Source: an uncultured Ruminococcus sp. (GTDB lineage Bacteria; Bacillota_A; Clostridia; Oscillospirales; Ruminococcaceae). From it: a stretch of DNA of 41,597 nucleotides. Position numbers and translations under genes: made by a program. A model generated the notes under the pieces. The model was not told the DNA's origin. It saw nothing but the letters and a program-made list of their open reading frames with translations, and searched no databases. The DNA lies in assembly GCA_900315975.1 (NCBI GenBank), contig ONBA01000025.1, forward strand, positions 1 to 41,597, in the 5' to 3' direction. Positions 15,442 to 23,010 of the stretch are shown here, piece after piece; the first letter of the stretch is position 1; each line of letters starts with the position of its first letter.

Positions 15442-16281
15442 TTATAACCCTTGCTGCAATTGAGCGATAAGATCGGATAGCCTGTGAATATTGTAATTCT
15501 TTACTGATTCTATCATAAATTCATACGTTGTCAGAATGAAATTACTTTCTTCAAGGCGTGTAGCTGAATCAAGTATTTCTTCAATTATTTGAGAATTCTC
15601 AGCTTTTTGAGAATCTGCCAACAATTCTGAAAGAGAAATCAACTGTTCAAAGTCGTCGTGGAGCTTTGTTCTTAATCGTCTATATTTTATGTCATCACCT
15701 GTTCCGGTCTTCTTAAACTCAGCTATTTTGCGCCCTGTAATAATAAGCTCTCTCAATAGCGAATTTATCTGTGCTTCCACAGAATTATTGTTAGAATTGT
15801 GAGAAGCAAGCTTTTCTGTTGAGACAGGCTCTTTCAATCTATTATCAGGCTCTGCCGCAGCTTTTTCAAGTATTGATACGAACGCATCTGTTATGTCTTC
15901 AAAAAGAGTTGAATAAGAAGTAGAAGGAATATATCGTTTGAAATCCTTTAGAAGCTTTTCTTTGGGATAGTTATTACAATACTCTTCGAGGAAAAACATG
16001 AACTTGCTTTTATCAAGGCTTTTTCTGTTTAAGATACTTTCAGCAATCGGATGCAATGAACGGCGGTCATTATTACGATAGAAAGCTTGAAAAGCTGACT
16101 CGCTACGTTCGTGCTTTTTGTCTTGTATCCTGTCAATATATATAACATTATTAATATCTGTAGTAATACTACAAAGCAGATATCTACAGAATAATGGCTT
16201 GCTCAATGCTTTATTAGTATCAGGATCAATTAATTTTCTGTATCCAGCACCAAAAGCAGCAATGAATCTTCCAAAATCCAT
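15442..16281 (-). CDS. Unrecognised protein with C-terminal coiled coil
   Basis: Starting at the ATG at 16281, eight bases after GGAGG, gives 279 residues; two upstream in-frame ATGs overlap that ribosome site. The N-terminal ~130 residues (MDFGRFIAAFGAGYRKLIDP, then SKPLFCRYLLC) are compact and mixed alpha/beta. Residues ~170-275 are predicted helical with heptad-like patterns (INSLLRELIITGRKIAEF; LISLSELLADSQKA). There are no membrane segments. It is divergent from the coupling ATPase gene and shares a short control region with it. I cannot name a family; it could be a regulator or accessory protein of the element. Confidence 0.55.
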   Translation of the reverse strand: MDFGRFIAAFGAGYRKLIDPDTNKALSKPLFCRYLLCSITTDINNVIYIDRIQDKKHERSESAFQAFYRNNDRRSLHPIAESILNRKSLDKSKFMFFLEEYCNNYPKEKLLKDFKRYIPSTSYSTLFEDITDAFVSILEKAAAEPDNRLKEPVSTEKLASHNSNNNSVEAQINSLLRELIITGRKIAEFKKTGTGDDIKYRRLRTKLHDDFEQLISLSELLADSQKAENSQIIEEILDSATRLEESNFILTTYEFMIESVKNYNIHRLSDLIAQLQQGL

Positions 16282-16338
16282 AAAAGTATCCTCCATTTTA
16301 TACATTTACAATGTATCGAAGTGTATATTCTTGTTGAA

Positions 16339-16367
16339 TCGACATTTGGCTGAGTATGCGATATAAT
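16339..16367 (+). promoter_or_regulatory. Promoter for the structured leader and coupling ATPase
   Basis: TCGACA (16339-16344, five of six consensus bases) and TATAAT (16362-16367) are separated by 17 bp. A start near 16374 leaves a leader of about 170 nt. Confidence 0.75.
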
Positions 16368-16412
16368 AACTATAAGGACGGAGAAGTCCAAAAAAACATC
16401 AGCTGCTGCTAC

Positions 16413-16503
16413 AAGCAGGTGAAAAGGATTGGAGCTCATTTCAAGCGCCTCAAATCGGCTTGAAAAAGACGATTTTTGTGTGGAATAAAAATCCCACCTG
16501 CTT
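16413..16503 (+). ncRNA. Structured leader RNA candidate with three-way-junction fold
   Basis: Three perfect complementary pairs nest without conflict. AAGCAGGTG (16413-16421) with CACCTGCTT (16495-16503) closes the domain. Inside it TTTCAAGC (16439-16446) pairs with GCTTGAAA (16458-16465), and GATTTTT (16471-16477) with AAAAATC (16487-16493). This is a compact multi-stem element in the 5' leader of the coupling ATPase gene. I match it to no known riboswitch. It lacks a clear T-tract terminator, so if regulatory it may act on translation or be processed. Confidence 0.5.
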
Positions 16504-16543
16504 TTAAGGCTCCTGAAATAAAAAACGAAAGGGGCAATTCAAT

Positions 16544-19471
16544 ATGCCAGTAGAAAAACTACTGCCACAACAGCAAGCACATCCACCAGATTTACAGCAA
16601 GCGGATGCACATCACAACGCTCAGGTCTTCGGTATCACAAGGCTCGGCTTCACAAGCTTCGACGAGCTAATCCAAAGGTCAGCTCAAGATTATGGAGTTG
16701 AGTACGAAATATTCTTCTCCAATTCGCTCGGGACCCAGCACGGATACATGAAAGTCGTGGGCGGAAAGATTATTAAAACACTTCCGCTTATTGAATTCAG
16801 TGTGATAAGCTCAGTAGTGGTCATTCGTGATGGAACAAAGTTAGGTTATGTTGTTAAACATTTTAAAAATGTAATGACAGCAAACCAAGAAGATTTTATT
16901 CCAATTGACGTTCTTGAAAAAAGGATGGTCTGCAAATATCTCAAGCTTCCTCCTCAAGCTAACAAGCGTAAGGACGACCTTTGTGAGCGACTGGTTCAGA
17001 CACTTATTGTTGAGAAATCGGATACCAAAAAAACGATATTTGCAAGTTCGAAGCAAGGCTGGGAATTTCTTTCGGCTCATCTCGGGCATTGGCAATCGAG
17101 AGGCAGATATCCTCCTATTTTACATGAGAGAATGTCGGAGAGCATAAATAGCCGCGAGCTTCCAAGGATTCGTACAAGGATCTATACTGACGAAAAAAGT
17201 CAGAGTTGGAAGTTTAACGATATTTTCAACTCCTATCCTAACTTGAAAATCCCGTTCCTTATTCGCACAGCGAGCTATATGCAGACCTTTGCGAGTAAAT
17301 TCGGTGTATACTGCGACGAGATAATAGTCACCAAGCCAACCGACAGAGCTGATATTTCTCTGTTGACGGCGTTATATGATAACGTAACCTACGGACGAGG
17401 CAGGATGTTGACGCTAAGCAATGGTAAAGCTATCGAACAAGCAGGAGATATCGTAAATGACGCTGTTCTTCTTATCACCGATGATACCAAGGCGGATGAA
17501 GAGGGGAAGCGTGAAAAGGGCATTGATGCTCTCCACAAACGTGTTCTTAATGCCGGCGGAGAGTTTCTTCAGATTCCTGTGGTATTATCAGGCTATGCTT
17601 CATCGCAACTAAAACAGGAACTCTACTGTGAGGTTTCCGAGTTGAATGGCGCTTATGATATCAGTCCCACTGTACTAACCGAGCTGTTGGAACACCACGA
17701 TGCCGTGATGCTCTCGGGGATAGAAAAACGCTTCAGCGATTTTCTTGAGGTTTTCAACCGCCACATGAGAGATATATCGTGTCAGACCCCTTACTATATT
17801 CCTCCTCAAAGACGCAACCTCTATTATTTACTTCTCTCAACACTTAGAACCTATGATGAATATTTTGGAGTTTTCTTCGACGAAGAAACAGAATTAAGTC
17901 TGATAGATATCCTTAGTTCATATAACGAGGTCGGTTCGAGTAACGACGAGCTGCTGCTCACTCTCTTCGGCAACTGTCTGAACAAGGAGATAGGCAGTGG
18001 GTGCTTTAATTACATAAAACGGACGAAGTTCATTGTCATCGACCAAGGAAACAACTCGGTCATTGTTGATGAAGATTATGTCTACTTCGAGCCTGACATC
18101 ATTGGAGAACTTTCTCGAAGTAAGATGAAGCTCCACAGTGTTAACTCGCTGACAGATGCGTTAAAGGCTAACGAATGCCTGAATATCAACGATCACAATA
18201 GCAAGTGTTACCGGTTTCATGTTCAGAATTCCAATGGTGAGCCTTATATGCTGTATACCTACGGCATCAGCAAGCAGCTCATAAATGCTGAGAACCGCAA
18301 AAGGCTGGAACTTGCCGATTATCAGAAGTACCTTCTTGAGTACGGCGAGCTGTCACAAAACGAGCTTCTTCCGTTGGGTATAACCGCAGACGGCAGGTAT
18401 GTTGGTAAAGATATCTCCTTCGGCAACAAGTCGAATGACCATATCTTGATAACAGGTCAGAGCGGCAAAGGCAAGTCATTCTGTGCAACAAATCTGCTAC
18501 CATTGTTAGCAATGCTGGGAAGCAGGATGCTTGTTTGTGACGTAAGTGACTCATTCACTCGCGATGAAGTCATCAGGGCACTCCCCACAGAGGTCGTCGA
18601 TGCTCTATTCGAGTTCATTGATGTTGCAGATGAAAAACAGAAGCTACCGGTAAACCTTTTATTTGTCGGCGATTGCTCCGGACTTCCGGCTAAGAAACGC
18701 CGCATAGTTGGATTTATTAAAGCTATCGCGGGTAAACTCGACAAAGACGAGACTCGAACGCTTACAGGGATTATTTCGGAAATGCTGAAGCGGCAGTCAA
18801 CTGTTACTTCAGTTACTACCGAGATGCTCCGCACCGCCCTAAAAAGAGGCGGTAAGGTCGGTAATCATGTGTTTAGTCTCGTTAGTTCTACGCTTGACGA
18901 CATCGACACTATCGGGTTCGAGGAGCGTGGGTGGGCAGAATTCTTTGAGAAATCAAAGAAAATCGCTGTTATATCCTTCGGGAACGAGTCGGGCGATAAT
19001 GTTCACTCTCTGCTCGACGCAATAGTATCGTCGGCTTTCGAATGGCAACGTGACCATGACTCAGCTCCGCTGAGCATCGTAATCGACGAAATCAAAGACC
19101 AGAACTTCGCTGAGGGAAGTCCTCTGCACACGATACTCACTCAAGGTAGAAAATTCAATACGAAGTTCATAGGTATGACACAGCAATACATATCCAATAG
19201 TAGTCACGCTATCGACGTAGTTAAGGAGGCAAGTATCCAGATATTTTTCAAGCCTGCTAAATCCCTCGATCGAATAGCTGCTGAGCTTGGATATAGGAAC
19301 CCAGCTGACGCTGGATTCGGATCCATGGGTATCGGAGATATCATACTCTGCGCTGAACTCTTCAACAAAGTGGATGTGGTGAACGAGCCTGTGGTGCTAC
19401 ATGCAAAGGCTATCAAGTTCGTCGAAACACCGCTCTACAAAGAATTCCAGAAGGAGTATGGTGAAAAATAA
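16544..19471 (+). CDS. VirD4/HerA-like DNA-translocation ATPase, probable mobilization coupling protein
   Basis: The 975-residue protein starts behind GAAAGGGG. The C-terminal ~360 residues are a RecA-fold motor: Walker A GQSGKGKS (638-645), preceded by HILITG, and Walker B LSIVIDEI (D848, E849). The following stretch LTQGRKFNTKFIGMTQQ is the pattern of VirD4/TraG/HerA ATPases (a conserved RKF and a sensor Gln). The N-terminal ~600 residues match nothing I know and contain no obvious transmembrane helices, unlike classical VirD4. I infer that it couples the relaxase-DNA complex to a helper conjugation channel; a DNA pump in excision or replication is an alternative. It precedes xis-int on the same strand. 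Confidence 0.7.
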   Translation: MPVEKLLPQQQAHPPDLQQADAHHNAQVFGITRLGFTSFDELIQRSAQDYGVEYEIFFSNSLGTQHGYMKVVGGKIIKTLPLIEFSVISSVVVIRDGTKLGYVVKHFKNVMTANQEDFIPIDVLEKRMVCKYLKLPPQANKRKDDLCERLVQTLIVEKSDTKKTIFASSKQGWEFLSAHLGHWQSRGRYPPILHERMSESINSRELPRIRTRIYTDEKSQSWKFNDIFNSYPNLKIPFLIRTASYMQTFASKFGVYCDEIIVTKPTDRADISLLTALYDNVTYGRGRMLTLSNGKAIEQAGDIVNDAVLLITDDTKADEEGKREKGIDALHKRVLNAGGEFLQIPVVLSGYASSQLKQELYCEVSELNGAYDISPTVLTELLEHHDAVMLSGIEKRFSDFLEVFNRHMRDISCQTPYYIPPQRRNLYYLLLSTLRTYDEYFGVFFDEETELSLIDILSSYNEVGSSNDELLLTLFGNCLNKEIGSGCFNYIKRTKFIVIDQGNNSVIVDEDYVYFEPDIIGELSRSKMKLHSVNSLTDALKANECLNINDHNSKCYRFHVQNSNGEPYMLYTYGISKQLINAENRKRLELADYQKYLLEYGELSQNELLPLGITADGRYVGKDISFGNKSNDHILITGQSGKGKSFCATNLLPLLAMLGSRMLVCDVSDSFTRDEVIRALPTEVVDALFEFIDVADEKQKLPVNLLFVGDCSGLPAKKRRIVGFIKAIAGKLDKDETRTLTGIISEMLKRQSTVTSVTTEMLRTALKRGGKVGNHVFSLVSSTLDDIDTIGFEERGWAEFFEKSKKIAVISFGNESGDNVHSLLDAIVSSAFEWQRDHDSAPLSIVIDEIKDQNFAEGSPLHTILTQGRKFNTKFIGMTQQYISNSSHAIDVVKEASIQIFFKPAKSLDRIAAELGYRNPADAGFGSMGIGDIILCAELFNKVDVVNEPVVLHAKAIKFVETPLYKEFQKEYGEK

Positions 19472-19480
19472 GTTAATACT

Positions 19481-19504
19481 GGTTGCGCCCTTCGTGGGCG
19501 CACC
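19481..19504 (+). terminator. GC-rich hairpin after the coupling ATPase
   Basis: TGCGCCC pairs with GGGCGCA across TTCGT, extended by GG/CC at the base. There is no T-tract, so it may be a message-end stabiliser rather than an efficient terminator. Confidence 0.5.
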
Positions 19505-19560
19505 GTATACAATAATTATATGCTAAATGGCCGTAAAGGTCAAGCGAAAGGAGAATTTTT

Positions 19561-19854
19561 ATGAATACCAATTCAAACACAACTACCCCTAATACGATCA
19601 CTCAGAACGTAAATGAGCGCAGCACGGAAGGTGTAGTACCAGAGAAAATCCTTTACACCGTAAAGGAAGTCTCAACGATCATGCACACTAACACCGGTTA
19701 TGTTTATCAGCTCATAAGCTCGGGCTTGCTGCCTGCACTTAAGCTGGGCTCATTAAAGATCAGACACGCAACTCTGATGAAGTTCCTCAACGAGTACGAC
19801 GGATATGATCTTACTGATCCAGGCAACATTGAGAAACTCTCAGTATCAGCGTAA
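19561..19854 (+). CDS. Excisionase / helix-turn-helix DNA-binding protein
   Basis: The 97-residue protein begins behind AAAGGAG. After a disordered 30-residue N-terminus it has a MerR-like winged helix-turn-helix of the excisionase type: YTVKEVSTIMHTNTGYVYQL, then ISSGLLPALKLGSLKIR. Such proteins bend att DNA and switch the integrase from insertion to excision. It lies 62 bp upstream of the integrase gene on the same strand, the usual xis-int order. A hairpin lies between them. Confidence 0.8.
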   Translation: MNTNSNTTTPNTITQNVNERSTEGVVPEKILYTVKEVSTIMHTNTGYVYQLISSGLLPALKLGSLKIRHATLMKFLNEYDGYDLTDPGNIEKLSVSA

Positions 19855-19867
19855 CATTCAATCAAAC

Positions 19868-19897
19868 GAGGATAGCGCCCCAGAGGTGCTATCCTCA
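19868..19897 (+). promoter_or_regulatory. Hairpin between xis and int
   Basis: GAGGATAGCGCC pairs with GGTGCTATCCTC (one mismatch) across a short loop, ending 19 nt before the integrase start. It may attenuate or protect the int message and so set the Xis/Int ratio. Confidence 0.55.
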
Positions 19898-19916
19898 TAC
19901 TTATAGGAGGGATAGT

Positions 19917-21104
19917 ATGGCAGAAATAAATGCCCGAAAGCGAGGCAGACGCTGGGAATACTATTTTGAAGTAGCTAGAGTTAAGGGTAAACGTAAGCGT
20001 TTCAGTAAGGGCGGATTTACCACAAAGGCAGATGCTCTTAGTGCAGGAACAAAGGCTATGAACGAATATCTGAACGCAGGAACAGTCTTTGTACCTAAGG
20101 AATTATCTGTGAGCGACTATATGGATTATTGGATAGAAATGTACTGCCGACCGAACTTGAAGCCTTCAACCATTGCTAGTTATAAGAAGTATATAAGACT
20201 TCATATTTCGCCTAAAATCGGACATTATCTTTTGACAAGAATATCTGCTGAGCAGCTGCAGTCGCTTATAAACGATCTGGTCTCAGAAGGTTTCAGCAAG
20301 AATACTATAATAAGTATAAAGGGGATTCTCTCGAGCAGTCTGAATTACGCAGTTCAACCGCTTCATTACATACAGACCTCACCGATGGTTTATGTGAAGA
20401 TACCTAAAGGATCACGCAGCAGCTTCAAGGCTTCACTGTATGTGCGAGATGTTATTGAGGAAGATGTTATAAACAAGATATTTGACCGTTTTCCTAAAGG
20501 CACTTCACCGTATCTGCCTATGATGCTTGCATATCATTGTGGACTGAGGTTAGGTGAGGCTTTTGCAGTAACATGGGATAATGTTGATTTTGATAATAAG
20601 ACTATCACTATTGACAAGCAGCTTCAATGGCATGATGAGAAGAAGGTGTGGTATCTGACACCGCCTAAGTACAACTCTTCAAGAATCATCGATATAGATC
20701 AGTTTATTCTGAATCTTCTAAATGAATTGAAGGCGGAGCAGGCAGCGAATAAGGAGTTTTATGATGAGTTCTATACCACCTTGCACTATAATGAGCAAGA
20801 CGGTATCAACACCAGCAGTGGGGAAGTGATCGACTTCATTAATGTATATGAGAACGGAGGCTTTATCCAGCCACGGACCATGCAGCATACCAGTACGGTG
20901 ATACATGAGTTTTGTCCTACTTTTAATTTTCACTCCCTGAGACATACTCACTGTACCCGTTTATTAGAAGCCGGCCTGCCGCTGAAATATGTTCAGGAGA
21001 GGCTTGGACATAAAAACATAAATGTTACAATAAACATTTATAATCACCTAACACGAAATCAGGCTGAACAGGGCAAAAAGGCTCTGGAGGATGTTTTCAA
21101 ATAA
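19917..21104 (+). CDS. int: Tyrosine integrase of the mobile element
   Basis: The 395-residue protein starts at an ATG behind AGGAGGG. It has an N-terminal arm-binding domain (KRGRRWEYYFEV, then KRKRFSKGGF; ~8-55), a core-binding SAM-like domain (~63-150) and a catalytic domain with R211 (CGLRLGE), K251, H339-x-x-R342 (HSLRH), H365 (LGHKN) and Y375 (NIYNH). All are intact. It is probably the enzyme that recombines the 34-bp repeats at 1403-1436 and 22862-22895. The evidence is its pairing with an excisionase, its position near the right end, and arm repeats inside both ends. A strong terminator follows. Confidence 0.92.
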   Translation: MAEINARKRGRRWEYYFEVARVKGKRKRFSKGGFTTKADALSAGTKAMNEYLNAGTVFVPKELSVSDYMDYWIEMYCRPNLKPSTIASYKKYIRLHISPKIGHYLLTRISAEQLQSLINDLVSEGFSKNTIISIKGILSSSLNYAVQPLHYIQTSPMVYVKIPKGSRSSFKASLYVRDVIEEDVINKIFDRFPKGTSPYLPMMLAYHCGLRLGEAFAVTWDNVDFDNKTITIDKQLQWHDEKKVWYLTPPKYNSSRIIDIDQFILNLLNELKAEQAANKEFYDEFYTTLHYNEQDGINTSSGEVIDFINVYENGGFIQPRTMQHTSTVIHEFCPTFNFHSLRHTHCTRLLEAGLPLKYVQERLGHKNINVTINIYNHLTRNQAEQGKKALEDVFK

Positions 21105-21110
21105 TCTGAC

Positions 21111-21144
21111 CGTCGTTCAGGACCACACCTGAGCGACGTTTTTT
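21111..21144 (+). terminator. Terminator after int
   Basis: CGTCGTTCAGG pairs with CCTGAGCGACG (one G-U pair) across ACCACA, followed by six T. Confidence 0.9.
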
Positions 21145-21167
21145 ATATAAAGAATGCTGCCTGCTAC

Positions 21168-21196
21168 TTGCAAAACAGTCCGTTATAGGTTATAAT
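21168..21196 (+). promoter_or_regulatory. Promoter of the DUF4869/TOPRIM pair
   Basis: TTGCAA (21168-21173) and TATAAT (21191-21196) are separated by 17 bp. The pair is thus expressed independently of int. Confidence 0.75.
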
Positions 21197-21230
21197 AGTA
21201 ACATAATAAACTCTCGGAAGAGGTGCGTTT

Positions 21231-21680
21231 ATGCTGAAAATAGTTTTCGGAGATGTCGAGAATTCGATATATCATCCTCCGACATACTTTGATAATACCT
21301 ATGAGGATGAATGGATAACTGATCCGCTCTCTGTAAAAATGATAAAGGATATCGACAAGTCAGATGTTATCAGTGCAAGAGCTATTGACAGCCCTGTACT
21401 GGGTTCGATTTCTGTCAAGGAACTGTCCGGCGGTGTGAAAACTCTCATCCTTATGCAGTTCGATGAATCAGGTAAGATATTCAATGCTTCTGCCTGCGGC
21501 GATAACTGCGCAAAGTGGATATATGAGATAAGCAAACATAAAGATCTTACCATTGCCCTTCATCATATAATGGACTTCAGTGCCTGCGAAGATTTCAGTG
21601 CATTTATCGTAAATTCAGGCAAGCAGGTCGGCAGCTATAAAGAGTACCTTGACGAAGCGCTCAGGATAGAGGAAAGATAA
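21231..21680 (+). CDS. DUF4869 family protein
   Basis: The 149-residue protein starts behind AAGAGGTG. Its opening (MLKIVFGDVENSIYHPP, then YEDEWITDPLSVKMIKDIDKS) and the block ISVKELSGGVKTLILM fit what I recall of DUF4869, a small Firmicutes family of unknown function. There is no signal peptide or membrane segment. The C-terminal half (WIYEISKHKDLTIALHHIMDF) looks helical. Only 2 nt separate it from the next gene, so the two are a unit. As the last cargo before the right end of the element it sits where accessory or defence genes often lie. Confidence 0.6.
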   Translation: MLKIVFGDVENSIYHPPTYFDNTYEDEWITDPLSVKMIKDIDKSDVISARAIDSPVLGSISVKELSGGVKTLILMQFDESGKIFNASACGDNCAKWIYEISKHKDLTIALHHIMDFSACEDFSAFIVNSGKQVGSYKEYLDEALRIEER

Positions 21681-21682
21681 CT

Positions 21683-22651
21683 ATGAAGGGAAAATATCAT
21701 ATTATCGTTCAAAACAGCCGGGTGAAGTTTGAGTTTGATATAAAGCGCAATATAACTATTGTCCGCGGCGATAGTGCTACAGGAAAGACCACGCTAGTAT
21801 CTCTGATAGACACATACGACAGACTTGGCGCCGACTCAGGTGTTGAGCTATCATGTGCAAGAAGATGCCTGACGGTCAATAATTCAAACTGGGAATCCAT
21901 TCTGAACAGCGTCAGCGAGTGCATTGTCTTCATAGACGAGGAGAACACCATTATCAAGTCTGACGACTTTGCACGAAAGATCAAGGGCACTAATAATTAC
22001 TATGTTATCATAACAAGGGAAAATCTGCCGAATCTTCCTTATTCGGTTGAGGAGATATACGGGATCCACACTTCCGGCAAGTACGCAGATATGCGCAGGA
22101 CGTATAACTCGTTCTATCAGCTTTATACTGTCAATGAACGAAGTGACGCTGAGAAGGTGGAAACTGTTATCGTTGAGGATTCCAACTCAGGATATGATTT
22201 CTTCAAAGACGTTGCAGCCGACGATATAAACTGCATCAGCGCAGGCGGAAAGACTAAGATAAAACGTACCGTTATGGATAATGAGGGAAAACATCTGCTT
22301 GTTATCGCTGACGGAGCAGCTTTCGGTTCTGAAATGGGAGAGCTGTTTCTTTATATGCAGAAGCATCCGGAAGTCAGCCTGTATTTACCGGAATCCTTTG
22401 AGTGGCTGATCTTGAAGTCAGGTCTTATAGACGGCAACAGGATAGCTGATATCTTGCAGCATACCGAGGACTTCCTTGAAAGCTCAGAGTATTTCAGCTG
22501 GGAGCGCTTTTACACAAAGCTGCTCATATCCGAGACGGAAGGAACATATTTGCAGTATTCCAAACAGAAGCTGAATGATGTCTATCTGAATCCGAATGAA
22601 AAAGAAGCAGTCCTCACAGTTGCCGATATTATCAGGGAAAACATAACCTGA
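21683..22651 (+). CDS. P-loop NTPase with TOPRIM-like C-terminal domain
   Basis: The 322-residue protein combines two recognisable parts. Residues 22-120 hold a compact P-loop domain: Walker A GDSATGKT (29-36) and a Walker B-like CIVFIDEE (80-87). Residues ~160-225 resemble a TOPRIM domain: TVIVED (E165 as the first acidic residue), an intermediate SAGGKTKI, and LLVIADGAAFG (D210) in place of the usual DxD strand. TOPRIM plus ATPase is the theme of OLD-family nucleases, but this protein is much shorter and the second Asp is missing, so nuclease activity is uncertain. Paired with DUF4869, it may be a two-gene defence or exclusion module. The TOPRIM call is my reading of motifs only. Confidence 0.6.
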   Translation: MKGKYHIIVQNSRVKFEFDIKRNITIVRGDSATGKTTLVSLIDTYDRLGADSGVELSCARRCLTVNNSNWESILNSVSECIVFIDEENTIIKSDDFARKIKGTNNYYVIITRENLPNLPYSVEEIYGIHTSGKYADMRRTYNSFYQLYTVNERSDAEKVETVIVEDSNSGYDFFKDVAADDINCISAGGKTKIKRTVMDNEGKHLLVIADGAAFGSEMGELFLYMQKHPEVSLYLPESFEWLILKSGLIDGNRIADILQHTEDFLESSEYFSWERFYTKLLISETEGTYLQYSKQKLNDVYLNPNEKEAVLTVADIIRENIT

Positions 22652-22664
22652 AACCGGAGCGATT

Positions 22665-22684
22665 TTGTCACCCGTTTGTCACCC
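22665..22684 (+). repeat. Right arm-type repeats, TTGTCACCC twice with 11-bp period
   Basis: TTGTCACCC occurs at 22665-22673 and 22676-22684, the same spacing and orientation as at 1525-1544. They begin 13 nt after the last element gene. Confidence 0.7.
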
Positions 22685-22822
22685 TAAATTGAAAAATGCT
22701 AAGTTCTGACACATATTTCAAAAGGTCAATAAGAATTTGTATTTGCGAAAATACGGCTATTTTTCGGCAAGTATACGCAACACAACGCAATGCTGTGGAA
22801 TCCGCAGATCGGGTATACATGA

Positions 22823-22895
22823 ATGGGCAACAACCCCATGGTCGGTGCAACAGTTGCTTGTGCAGTTGCTGTTGAAGAGGCTATGAAGTAATAGC
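22823..22895 (+). repeat. attR: right copy of the GGGtGRT 3' end
   Basis: This copy reads in frame as the last 23 residues of the GGGtGRT protein (MGNNPMVGATVAC onward) plus its stop. It has no upstream gene part and no start. The last 34 bp (22862-22895) equal 1403-1436 exactly; the first 39 bp have five synonymous differences. Confidence 0.88.
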
Positions 22896-22914
22896 ATAAA
22901 GCTCAATGATAAAA

Positions 22915-22940
22915 GGGACGGTCAGACCGTCCCTTTTTTT
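22915..22940 (+). terminator. Native terminator of the GGGtGRT gene
   Basis: GGGACGG pairs with CCGTCCC across TCAGA, followed by seven T, 20 nt after the attR stop codon. It marks the original chromosome side. Confidence 0.88.
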
Positions 22941-22952
22941 GATACAAAAAAC

Positions 22953-22981
22953 TTTACATTCACGCAGGATTGTGCTATAAT
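22953..22981 (+). promoter_or_regulatory. Promoter of the GH25 gene
   Basis: TTTACA (22953-22958) and TATAAT (22976-22981) with a 17-bp spacer, 29 bp before the lysozyme start. It may also serve the TerB operon, as no terminator is seen between. Confidence 0.8.
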
Positions 22982-23010
22982 TTTTATATCAATTCTGAAA
23001 GGATAATCTT

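Larger units (their letters stand above)
22652..23010. other. Right end of the element and junction with the chromosome
   Basis: No gene is seen. In order it contains the right arm repeats, about 138 bp of AT-rich DNA with a small hairpin (CGAAAATA/TATTTTTCG, about 22747-22766), the attR repeat, the original GGGtGRT gene terminator and the promoter of the lysozyme gene. Confidence 0.7.

Noticed and set aside
1..22895. A self-transmissible conjugative element
   Set aside because: Relaxase and coupling-like ATPase are present, but no VirB4, VirB6, peptidase or pilus/mating-pore genes were found, so a mobilizable element is the better call.
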